Part shown: in pieces, positions 35,184 through 46,077 of the stretch
Numbering within the stretch: position 1 is the first letter of the stretch
Layout: each line of letters begins with the position of its first letter
From: Oxyruncus cristatus
Taxonomy: Eukaryota > Chordata > Aves > Passeriformes > Cotingidae
Length of the DNA stretch: 64,000 bases
NCBI GenBank assembly: GCA_013399855.1
Contig: VXAY01002361.1
Location: forward strand, 310,001-374,000
Direction: 5' to 3'
Notes under the pieces: generated by a model
Told to the model about the DNA's origin: nothing
The model's input: only the letters and a program-made list of their open reading frames with translations
Database searches by the model: none
Translations under genes and position numbers: made by a program

Positions 35184-35577
35184 AATGCCACTTGGATAGT
35201 ACAGAGAAGCAGCCAATCTTTGATTGCAATTGCTTTCACCTACAGAAAACACAATTTTGCTGCGCCAAGTCCCAGTTAGTGCATTTTTTGAAAGTATTTA
35301 TGCTGACTCCCTCCCTGCAGGAGCAAAGCTGAGATTGCTAAAATGACTTCCAGATGGAGGGTGCATCCCTGATCATACATGATACAAACAGACCAAGTCA
35401 GGGCAGTCCTGAGGCTGTGCTTGCTTGACTAAAGGGAGGAACAATCATCGTGGAACTCTGAGTGGAGAGAGAAAGCTAAGTGAGACTGACCTACTTTAAT
35501 TGAAAAGTAAATAAGCAAGAACACGAGAAGATTGTGGTGATTAACTGAGAAGCCATAGAACAAATTGTTGCTGTGGA

Positions 35578-35622
35578 TCTTTCTGAGTTCCTTCCAACTC
35601 AGGATATTTTATGATTCTATGA
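35578..35622 (+). mobile_element. CR1 3'-terminal scrap with octamer repeats
   Basis: TTCCTTCCAACTCAGGATAT is followed by TTTATGATTCTATGAATG, a CR1 end with recognisable ATTCTATG octamers. It lies about 400 bases from the preceding scrap in the same orientation; they may be separate insertions or pieces of one disrupted copy. Confidence 0.75.
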
Positions 35623-36799
35623 ATGTTGAGTTTTTGCAAAGCATTGCACAGAAAACACCAGGTACAAGCGTAACATCTGCTGTTCTTCTGACAGTCTAAG
35701 TGTTTCCTCCTGGATTACTGTTTTACCTTCAAGTGTCAGTAAATATGATTAAAAATAGGAATGAGGAAATGTGGGTGTCATCCATCTGATGCTACAGAGT
35801 AAACACAGTCTGTGAAAATGAGATGACTGGTAGGACAATAACCCAGTTGATGATGAAAGGGTTCAGTTGTGTGGGGAGCAGAGGCCTTTCAATTGGTTAA
35901 CTGTAGTCTGAGACTGTCAGTATGAAATGAGGAAAATGCAAGGGTAGAAGGGGAGAGATTCGTCCTTCAGATTTATTCAACATACTGCTCTACTTTGGAG
36001 GGTTAATTGAAAGTTTGGGATAAGTCTCTGTTCTTCTTAAAGTGGTATAAAGCTTAACTGAGGGACCCTGTCTAGAGCTGTAGCCTGCATACTGCATGTA
36101 GGTCAGCTTGCTTGAAAAGCATCTTTGCATCTGTCTTTAGCTGATGTGCTGGGAAGCCATGCAGAAAAGCACAGACTGATTACAAAAATGCTAGAATTAA
36201 GCTGAGTGGAGAAAAGCCAGACTAACCTGCTGGAGTCCTTTGAAGATCTTACTACAAAGGTACAGTGGGTGTCAATGTGCTTAGCGATTTGTCTCCAGCT
36301 GCTAAAATCAAAGCACTCAGTGCTTCGGTATAGAAACCAAGTGATCACATCTGTACTGCATAAATATTTAGCATATCACCCACCAGATCCTTCAAAGCTC
36401 AAGCCTCTATGACCACAGCCAGGCATAAAAACCCATGGGTCAGCCTATTTTTTGTTGTTATTGCTATCACTATAATCATTATTATCATACTTTTACTCCT
36501 TCCCACAGGAAATTTGACTGTGATGATTTACTTAAACACACATCTGAGAGCCTTCCCCTCGATATGTGACTCAACAAACACAGACTTCAGAGAATCAGGA
36601 ATGCTTTTGTTGTCTGCTCCTACAGTCCCCTCTGCTAGAAAATATGAATATAATTGTTACTTAAAATGAATATTCCAGTCATGTTCTTCCCAGAAATTTT
36701 AATGTACTTAAAATTACTGCATCTGATCCCACTGGACTGCTTTTATGCCTGGAAAAAATCAGGAAATAACATACAGCTTGTGTCTTATTTAAAATAAAT
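35623..36799. other. Intron spacer
   Basis: AT-rich. It contains an exon-like acceptor CTCCTTCCCACAG ending 36508 followed by a short open frame (KFDCDDLLKHTSESLPLDM). Its only donor, GATAT|GTGACT, is poor, so I do not call an exon. Confidence 0.5.
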
Positions 36800-37023
36800 A
36801 AAAAAAACCAACCAACCAACCAAAAAAAAACCAAACCAAAACAAAACAAAAAAACACCAAAAAAACCCCCAAAAAACAAAAAAACCCCCACACACAACAC
36901 AAAACAAAAACAAAACACAAAACAACAACAACAAAAAAAAAACAAACAAAAAAAACCACACACACAAAAAAAAACCCACAAAAAAACCAAACCAACCAAC
37001 CAAACAAACAAAACCCCCACAAC
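36800..37023. repeat. 224-base tract of only A and C
   Basis: Not one G or T occurs on the + strand from 36800 to 37023. The tract mixes CCAA, CAAA and CA units with A runs and C5 runs and is not a clean tandem repeat. The Phe/Cys/Gly/Val-rich open frames on the minus strand (36679-37045) are translations of it. Confidence 0.95.
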
Positions 37024-39474
37024 TCAAATCAGAGTTGTTGTTCAAAAATCCAGACCTATTAAAGGAGACTTTGTTTTTTCAGTAGACCAGGGAAGTATAA
37101 TTCCTTGCTGGGATGCCTCAGTTCCTACCAGAAGAAATTGCCCGTAAGGTTGTTTCATTCCTTCTCTCATTCAGTTTGTGTCATCTCTCTTGTGGATTTC
37201 ATGATGCAGTGTCCCTCAGGCAAAGTAATACCTTTTAGTCACCACCACCAAAGTGACCTGTGTCTGATTTGGACACCCAGAGCTCAAAGGCTCCGTACAG
37301 TGTTTCCACGTCACTGAACAAGCTGTTCATCTCTTCACAGAGCCTTGTCATTGAGAAACAGTCCAGCTACATTATCAGTTTTAAAACTGAACAGTCTCCT
37401 GCCTCTTTACTCAGGGCTAGTCAGCCTGTGTACAAACACACACACAGATGTCATATATTTGTGTGTAAAATGGCACCTGTCTTAGAAATTTCATCTGTCT
37501 GAGACATCAGGTGTATGCAGACACTTGAATGATCTAATAGTCAGAAACACACTGAATAAAAATATTTTCCTTGCTTTACTTGGTGACAAGTTAAATAAGA
37601 GTGTGGAGTAATTCAACTATCACCAGAAGGTGTGGTGCTGCCCCAGCAGTGTTATTTTTGGGTTGACAGTAGCTGTGCATTCACTGGTTTTCTAAGTGCC
37701 ACAGCAGCTGCTGACCTACCTGTGCTCCAGCCCTGCCTAAGCCAGAAGAGCTATTTTATGCAAAATTAGTCTCTAATTAAGTTGCACAGTGGTAGAGCTA
37801 ACACAAGGTGTACTGATAAGGGATGCCACTTTCCAGTAGGTACCAGAAGCTCAGCATGACATTAAGCAAATGGAATAACTGGCTCTTCACAGTCCAGTGC
37901 TCACTGTATCTGACCTTGCATTGCCAGCTGTTGTATGTGGGTTAACAGTACCCTGGTTATACTATTAACAGGACCCTGACAGTGACCCCAGTTACAGAAG
38001 AGTTATGACCCAGCCATATTAAAAAGTGAGCTTTGATTCAAAGGATAAGCTGGGATGTACAGTGATGTCTTATAACCTCAAGCTGCTCTGTCATGGTATT
38101 ATTACTTTAAGAAACCTGAGGAGCTGGAGAGAAAATAAAGAAATAAGAAGTCTGTAGATACATAGATACATACGTCCTGTTGCCTGCACTGTTACTAGCA
38201 GGTGTTACATAATTCCCATTAGGAAAACATACTCTTTTGCTCCTGATCTTGACTTTTACATGACTATTACATGTAGATTGAAAGAACATTTCTTCAGAAA
38301 TTTTAAATGGAAAATGTATTAAACCTTCTGCTAAATGAAGTAAAAATTGTATTAGGGAGACAGATCATCCAACTGCAGAAACTATTCACCTCGAAGTGAA
38401 AAAGAGTGAAAGCCATTAATCTGGTAGCATTAGAAGACTAATTATCTGGCCTGGTTACAAACCAAAATGTAACTAGTTATGGTTGGTTGCTTGAGGTTGC
38501 TTTTGATATCAAAGATGCGGGAAAGGGGGAGTTTTGGAAACAGGGAGTAACGAGGGGTTACTATAGAAGGGGTAGGGAAGAGCTTTATCAGACCCAGTGC
38601 CTACATGATCATTGCCTTGGCATCTGTGCCCTGTGCTGCCAGCTGCTCTGCTACATACACACCCATTCCCAGCTGTTTCTGTGCACCTAGGAGTCATTGT
38701 TTGTAATGTAAACTAAAAACTCTTGGAGTCTTTCTCTTGGGAAAAAAAAAGTAGTGAGACACTCACAGAAGATGTGGAAGTAGATCCAAAAGTATTCATT
38801 TAAGTACAGAATATGCACTTGTTGACCAGTAATGGGTAACTTGGCGTTTTGCTATGGGAGAAGGTGTGGTGATCATAAAGCTGCCATACAGCCAACCCTG
38901 GCTGTGGCAACTTCTCACACTGCTCCAACCAAGGATAGCATCCCACTGTGCTACATCAGGAGCAGAGGAAACTCCTACAACCATTGTTTCACATCCTCTG
39001 CCGTTTGTTCAAGGATGGGATTAAGTAATTTTTGTCGTGTGTCATGGGCCTGGCACACAGGGTGTGGCTTTACTCAGCCAGCATGGGCATGGAGTTGGAA
39101 CACTGCAATCTTCTCTTACATGTTTCGCCTTGCCTGTTTAATTTTACCCATCCCTGGTGAGATACAAGGAGGGTAATAAATGTTCACAGATTTCCCATCC
39201 CTCTCTCATCCTGTTGCCAGAGTCAAAACATGAGAAGAGATGGGGAATCCAGCTCCTTCACAGGATTGCCTTGCTTTATATGGGAAATGGCCTGGGCTAA
39301 CACAGTCCCAACTGTACTTTAAAGACTGACTTCTTTCTTTAAAGGCTCCGAGTCACAGCCTATCCATCATAGCTTTCTTGTAGGGAAGCAGAGGTATTCA
39401 TGAGCTCAGTGTTCTTGCCCAGCAAAATCCTTAGGTCTTGCTCATTCTAAAGGTTTCTCTTTTTTCCCCTTTAG
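37024..39474. other. Intron block, nothing recognised
   Basis: AT-rich with a short (CA)n at about 37437 and GATA/CATA-like repeats near 38150-38175. Incidental open frames only. Confidence 0.55.
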
Positions 39475-39540
39475 ACTTGAAAGGAAGAGGGAGAAAGTGA
39501 GAGGGAATGTACCTGCAGCAGGTACAGAGATTGAATCAAG
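39475..39540 (+). other. Candidate exon A of an unconfirmed spliced gene
   Basis: A long pyrimidine tract ending CCCCTTTAG (to 39474) is a very strong acceptor; the donor TCAAG|GTACTG is weak to moderate. The 66 bases have one fully open frame: A completes a codon, 21 codons follow (LERKREKVRGN, then VPAAGTEIES), and AG is left over, giving phase 2 at both ends. The other two frames contain stops. The phase fits candidate exon B at 42321. No family recognised. Confidence 0.25.
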
Positions 39541-39911
39541 GTACTGTCTGTCATCGTTTTGTTTAGACTGCCAAATAAAATAATGATTGAAAATTAAGAT
39601 TAAAATTGGATATCTTCTTTCGTATCTAATGAAAATCAGTAATCTTGGCATAACATATGGTGCTGCGTTCAGCTCCTAGTGCCGTAGGAGTAGTTTGCAG
39701 CTGACAGCGCATATGTCCATACAGTATGCTTCAGAATCCCCAAATTTAGATATTTGATTGAATCGGTAATTTTGAAGCTCGAAATGTAAGCATATTCCTC
39801 TTCCCGCAAAAAGCACCTTGAAAAGTTAAGCATTTCCTAATGCTTTGGAATTATCTCCTGTGGTCGTTGGGAGCAATCCTTGCTCTCATGCTTCCAGTAT
39901 TCCTTTGCAGG

Positions 39912-39995
39912 AAAAAAAAAAAAAAAACCAAACCCCCCACCCCCCCCCCCCCAAAAAAAAAGACAAACCAACCAACCAAACAACAAAAAAACCAA
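39912..39995. repeat. Second A+C tract, 84 bases with a single G
   Basis: It consists of an A run, a C run of about 13, another A run, then CCAA/CAAA units; the only non-A/C base is a G at 39962. It resembles the larger tract at 36.8 kb. Pro/Lys-rich open frames across 39840-40354 are artefacts of it. Confidence 0.9.
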
Positions 39996-42320
39996 GGTCT
40001 TGCATTTCTGTTCAGGAGAACAAAGGTCTCCAGAGAATCTCAGGTGCCATCTCAGAGGTCAGGAAACCCTACTGCTGCAAATGCCAATATGGGTTTGAGA
40101 AAAAAGGGTATGAATTATATGTACAGTGTGATACTGTGTGTGTCTTCCTTGATGGACATGGTAGAACTTTCAGGATCTTTAAGCTTTCCATTTGCAGAGG
40201 ATTTATTAATCTCTTTTCTGCATTCTTTTCCATAGTCACCATGCATAAACCCTCACTAATTCATCAAAGTGTGCAGAGAATTGTATTCTCCAAGAAGAAA
40301 GAATATAGAGTTCTCTCATTAAGGACTTGCTTTTCTTGGATCCCTTCAGGGTAAAATGTCAGATATATTTTTCTTGTGGCATTAGATTTTGTTTGTGTAT
40401 CATTACCAGTAGCACTTGTAACAAAATTTTGATAAATTTATGTTCTGGCATTTGGATTCCAAAGCAGAAGGCCATGTGTACATCAATTAAAACTTATTTA
40501 AAAAGAAAAAAAAAAAAAGTAGTGATTTAATGAACACAGAAGTAACACCTCCTTAGTCTGAATCAGAAGCCGGGGATAGCATGCCTTTGCAAATTCATGT
40601 GCGTTAGCCCACTCTTTTTGGAGGCAAAATCCAATGAGTAATGGAGAAAAGAACTGTTCAGCATGAAGTCAAGCTTAGGGACAAGGTTTAATGACTTCTA
40701 AGGTAAGTTAGATATGGGGAAATATTTGAAGAAATATTTGGCTGCAAACATCTGCGTCTTGAAATAGCCTGTATCAAGAAATCTTGAGTGCAAACTTGAA
40801 TATATTTAGTAGGTACAACCTTGGTGCACTTTCCAACTTATGCATTTTGATACTTAAAAATGGAGTTTTTCTCTTTGAATATGCAATAAGACTGCAGGAG
40901 GTTGGGATTCATTTGCTGTATTCATTTGCCTACACCCATCCTTTGCAGAGCTGTGGCACACAGGCTGTGTGTGATTGTGTACCAGCACGTGAGATGATCC
41001 CCTTCAAACGTGTTTTATCCCTGCTGAGGGCTCTTTTGCTCCCATTACCCTGGACTGTGTATTTAACTCCTTTTACTTCCAGTCTCTCAGTGTTAGCCAT
41101 TTTCTTTGTCCCCACATGTACCTAGCTCAAAATCCTCTACACTGGACCTGCAAGCCTTTCAGCAATGGTCCTTTTATGAATTTCATCAACTGGATCCTCT
41201 CTCAGCTCTTCTTCCTCAAAGAGGGATCCTGGGTGGTGACGGCCAAAGCACAGCTTGCAACTCTGGCTGCAGAGCTCATTGTTAATTCTCAATGTGCATC
41301 CACACCTATTCAGGCTTTTTCCATCACCCTTAGATCAATCTGATCATCCCCTGCTCTCTCATGTTTTCTGCCTTTGCTCTCAAAGCTCTGTAGTCATTCT
41401 TGTTCTAGTTATTCACACTAGTTGCACACCCAAAAAAAAGAGATAAAAATGTGTTTTGGAAACGGTGTTTGCTTGATATTTCACAACTTCAAAATATCTG
41501 TTTTTTTCTTAAAAGACCAAACAGACTATACTAATAGCTCTAATTATTTCAAGTAAATAACTTGAAGTATGTATTGCATAAAATGTGGAGAATTGATTCT
41601 TGGCTTAAATAACCTAGACTTTCTGGAAATGAAAAAAATTGCTTTCCAGTAGAGTTGTCTCTACATATATTCACTTTTTTTTGAGAAAAAAATTATATAT
41701 GTAAAACTGTATGTACTCTACAAGTCAGAAAAGATTTTGGGAAACAGGGTTGAATCTGGAAAGGAACATGTAAAACACTGTCTTGAAAACAGAAGCCAGA
41801 ACACTTTGATGGTATTGATGAACTCATTCATTCATTTTTCATGAGCAATGACAGAATGTTTTCTCAGCAAGAATGTTTGCAGAACTCTAGTTCACTGCGA
41901 TTCTTCAGTAGTCTTTCCAATACAATAATAATTTATAATATAAATAAATCCTTAGATTTGCCATTTGATTTCATAAAAAGGTTCAGCAAGGGACCAGAGA
42001 AAGACCACAAAAAACCAAATCACATAGGTAAGCAGCATTTGGACAATTTATATGATGAAAGTTGTTTGCAAAGGATACTGGATAAGCTTAAGTAAATTAG
42101 GACAAATCAGTTTAAAGTGAAAAAGTAGCTAGATACTTCTTGGCAATATCTCCGTGGTTTATTTCATGATGGGTTTATTTTTGGAACTAACAGAAGATTT
42201 TCATCTTCTGTTCCCTTGCCCCTGAGAGTTAATGTTTTTGCTACCTGTGACAAAAATTACTTACTCTTTGTAATGTGATGTTCTGAGAGAGCTGGCTGCT
42301 GTAATCTGTCTTCCTTTCAG
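39996..42320. other. Intron spacer
   Basis: AT-rich, with no repeat family. Open frames such as 40784-41125 and 41841-42095 have no splice context or domain I recognise. Confidence 0.5.
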
Positions 42321-42442
42321 CACTCATCCTCTCGTCTTGGATTCTCATCCTGATCCACCATATCAGGGTCTTAGTACAGTCCATCAACGTATGGTGTATC
42401 ATGAAGAAACAGTTTATATTCCTGGTGCAATCTACAGCAAAG
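42321..42442 (+). other. Candidate exon B of an unconfirmed spliced gene
   Basis: GTCTTCCTTTCAG (ending 42320) is a strong acceptor and CAAAG|GTGATT a weak donor. The 122 bases hold an open frame of 40 codons starting after one completing base: THPLVLDSHPDPPYQGL, STVHQRMVYHEE, TVYIPGAIYSK, with a G left over (phase 1). One further frame is also open and one has an early stop. If the donor is not used, the frame ends two codons later at TAA, and AATAAA follows within about 15 bases, so it could also be a terminal exon. No family recognised. Confidence 0.25.
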
Positions 42443-43183
42443 GTGATTAAATACTAAATAAAACTCAGATGATATTTAATAGCCAAGGTTTTTTTACATT
42501 TTCCATGGCAAATGTTGCCTGCTTTTGGGAGTATGTGTATGTGCTGCCCTCTAGCAGGGCATCCTATCACACAGCTGCTGTTTCTGTCACTCAGAATTTC
42601 TAAAACACCTGTCCCCACTGTCCCTTTAGAAATACTGGCAGTCTCCACCTCTTCATTAGCATGGTGTTCTTTGACGGATGTTGCATATAGATAAGTAGTT
42701 GTGAGGAAATTTCCATGCACCCCTTGTCCATGGGTTGGGCAGTTTCCTCTGGATGTGATGACAATTATTTGTGCTGCCTTTTCTGAAGAGCTCAAGAGCT
42801 GCCCCAAGGGCTGTACTTGTAGTAGAAGGCTGAGCTCTTTAAAAAACAAAACAAACTAACCACATTTGGACACCAACATACCTCTGCTGGTACTGATCCT
42901 TTATTACCTTGAGGTCTGCTACAAGCGTGGAAGGAATCATCTATAACATGATAATTATCGAAAGCTAAATGATTGCTTGACCCAAACAGCAGAACAGAAA
43001 CACCAGCCTGGCTCTTCTCAGGGGCTGAAGCATTCTCTGCATGTCTTAAATAATACTGGAGAAGTGAAACTTCATGTGAATGACATTAAAAGTGCCAGAG
43101 AAATGACGCAATTGTCTCTGTCAAGATTTAAGGATGATGTAATACAGCTTTCATTAGGGAAAGGTTGGAGGCTCAAACACTGT

Positions 43184-43257
43184 CATTTTTTTCATATGGT
43201 AAGTTTTAATTTCATGCCAAATTTTAATTTATTTCTCTCTGGCATATGAAAAAAATG
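43184..43257. repeat. Perfect 15-base inverted repeat with a 44-base loop
   Basis: CATTTTTTTCATATG at 43184-43198 is the exact reverse complement of CATATGAAAAAAATG at 43243-43257. The loop is AT-rich and contains GTAAGTTTTAATTTC-like sequence. Half of each arm is an A or T run, so the specificity is partly low complexity. Confidence 0.85.
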
Positions 43258-46049
43258 CTGTCTAATTACATCTAATTTTGATAGGGTACATCTTTGAAAA
43301 TGAACCTTCACTTATGAAAACTTGTAATTTATGCCATTTATAATTACACAGATTGAAAACTTGGTTTAAAGTTGCATAAGGAGGAACTAATCACTAACTT
43401 TTTTTTCCTTTTTCTGAATTTGTATTAGATTTATAAGAGTGCTTTCAAGTGAAAGTGAAAACAATCAGCCTCAAGTTGTTAGCACAAGTACCCTCCCCCT
43501 CCCCTTAACATTCTTTTCAGGTTTTCATAAAGATATGATAACCTATGAAAGTAAATATTTCTATCCTGAGTTTTTTTTGGTTGGTTGGTTTAGTTTTTGT
43601 AGAATGAGACCATCACTTATTTTCTTTGTTCAGTGTAACACCATGCAGATGGTACAGATGTTTAGAAGAAAAAGATGAAGAGGCGAGGATCATTCAGCCA
43701 AGAGGAGCCAAGTGACAGGTCACTCGGGTTTGTTGACAGGTATAGGAGGACAGAATAAAACCCTTTTTTCTCTTAACTGCATCTGCTCAGAAAGCAACTA
43801 TCATCAGGTTCAGGGTACATAGCTAATGCTGCGAGCCATCAAGTGAGAAGGGGATCCTCATGCTCCCCTCCTAGTACCACTTCTCTTTAGGGTGCCCCAG
43901 CTGGGCCTGTTGCTGTGGGTTTGGGCTTATCCCCCTATGGTATTTAGGGAAGGGGAAGAGAGAGAGAGCACTTTAGTCTCTGCAGTTGCTGTTCTCACAT
44001 CTCTCAGCCTCTACAGAGACATAATTGCGCACTAAGCCTTCAGAGGTACTGTAAAGCATAACTGCAGTCTTTTGACAGACTATTTCTATTGCTGGCAGTT
44101 GTCTTCATTTATTCCTATTACTATGTCAGTTGCTTGGAAGTTTTTTTCCTTATCTTAAAGTTTGGGGAGTCTTTTCCTTCTCCTTTTTTTTTTTTTCTTC
44201 CCTCTGATCTGACTTTACATATGGAAAGGGAGGGTAAGGAGGCTGTTTACCAGGCAGGGCTTTTACAATGTGATACTGGAGGCCCTAACCAGGAGGACAG
44301 TGTATTCCTGATTGCATTACCCTGGATGCACTTAGCAAGACTGGGGGGAAGCAAACGAGATAAGTGCTAACTCCTCATAAAGCAAAACAAAATGGGAGTG
44401 CTGAATGCTGTGAAGGCATTGTGTTTGAGTAAGCCTTGTTTGTTAGGAAAGAGGCTTAAAGGTGTATTTGGAGTGAACTTTTAGGTAAATTGCCCTGTGG
44501 CAGGATTTGGTAATGTTTTTCCAAGTGTCCTTAAGCATACTTAGGAAAACTTTTTTTAGTAATTTTATTGCTAAAATGAGTGTCTCCTGTGTCAGCAGGA
44601 GTTGACAGATTCATCTTTGAACCTTCTTTCTCTTCTTAATCCTAAGTATCTTGCCACTACTTTGGAGCATAGGGCAGGAGGACAACTGGCTCAACTCCTG
44701 AAGCAGTTCACAAGTTTCAAGTTCCACAATAACCTTGTATAGAGATTTAAGTCAGAGTGAAATGGAAAGTATCTAGTCCAGGTCTACAAAGAGTTACAAC
44801 AACATGCTTCCAGAGAAACTTTGAGGCCTTTAGAATGAAAGGCAAAAAGTTTTAGTCTTCAACAATGTATAGGGAAAAGTTCACAGAGACAAAGGAGTAA
44901 AAACATGTATTAGTAAAGCCATTTAGTACTGTGTAGGTATTGGAGCTCCTCTGATACCTTTGTAAACGGATGTTTCATAAAATCTGCTTTGAACAGGAGA
45001 CCTAATACCTGAATCTTGGTGCACTGTATAGCTGAGTGGACAAGAACATTATTCCCACAGAGCTACCAACTGGCCTGGAGGCAGCCTAGGCAAAGCTGCA
45101 GGACGTGCTGGGGAAAGGGTTGTGGCCTGGTAGTCAAGAGATTATCTGGCCTGTCATAGTTTACAATGTTTCTCCTCTGCTGCAACTGTAAAAAACAGCA
45201 ATCCCCATGGGAGCAATAAGAATGTTCATTAAGGTAATCAGAATAATAATGTGAATAATTTGGAACATTAATTTGTTTACAGTAGCAACTGAATTCAGTG
45301 TAGATCTTTTTAGTTCCAGCAGTTTGCATCCGAGTCTAAATTTTAATGGGTAACTGTACTTAAACCCTAGTCTGATAAATGTTACGTAGTTCTTCCACTA
45401 ATGTTAGAAAAGCTCAGATGCGCTTATCATGAAAACCAGTCTTGAACAATTCAAGGAACTGTCAGTTTCTTGATAGCAGTGGTGCTATTGCTGTTGATTG
45501 AGATGCGTGATTGTCAGTCACATAATAGCATTTTTGTGTGCCACTGCTACTGTTGTGCACAGACCTGACTGAGCTAAAGCTGAGATCAGCGGTCTCAGTT
45601 GAAATAACCAATTCTATTAATTTGGCATGAAGTGTTTTCCTGAAACACAATACATAATTTGACTTACTGTAAGATTTTAGTATGTCTGCATACCTTTTCC
45701 AAGATCATGTTGCGATTTGACCACAATCCCTATGAGTAGGGCAGGTGATTTTTACACTACATTTTATTTCAGTGCTACTGCCTGAGATGATGCACAGCAA
45801 GAAGCAAATTATCTTGCGCTCAAGGTCATGTGTCAGAAGGATCCTTAGGTGTGCTGCAATGCAAGAGGAGATGTAGTTCCTCTGTCTCTGAAAATGCAGC
45901 TTCTGGCAGGAAGACCCACCAGTGGTGGTGCTCTTGTTTCTTCTGCTGGAGGGGACCCCCTATGCCACGTATAGTCAGAGTGGGAGAGAACTGTGAAGGT
46001 TCAGCATGTATGAGTGGGATACAGCCAAACACGGGCCATGCGGAGGAAC

Positions 46050-46077
46050 TGTCACGCTCTGAGCATAGAGCGTGACA
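46050..46077. repeat. Perfect 11-base hairpin with a 6-base loop
   Basis: TGTCACGCTCT (46050-46060) and AGAGCGTGACA (46067-46077) are exact reverse complements around GAGCAT. The arms are mixed-sequence and include a CpG, so this is not simple low-complexity pairing. It could be a protein-binding palindrome or an RNA stem. Confidence 0.85.

Noticed and set aside
36509..36569. Possible extra exon before candidate exon A
   Set aside because: The acceptor is good but the only phase-compatible donor, GATAT|GTGACT, is poor.
36679..37045. Minus-strand frames rich in Phe, Cys, Gly and Val, looking like membrane proteins
   Set aside because: They are translations of the A+C-only tract.
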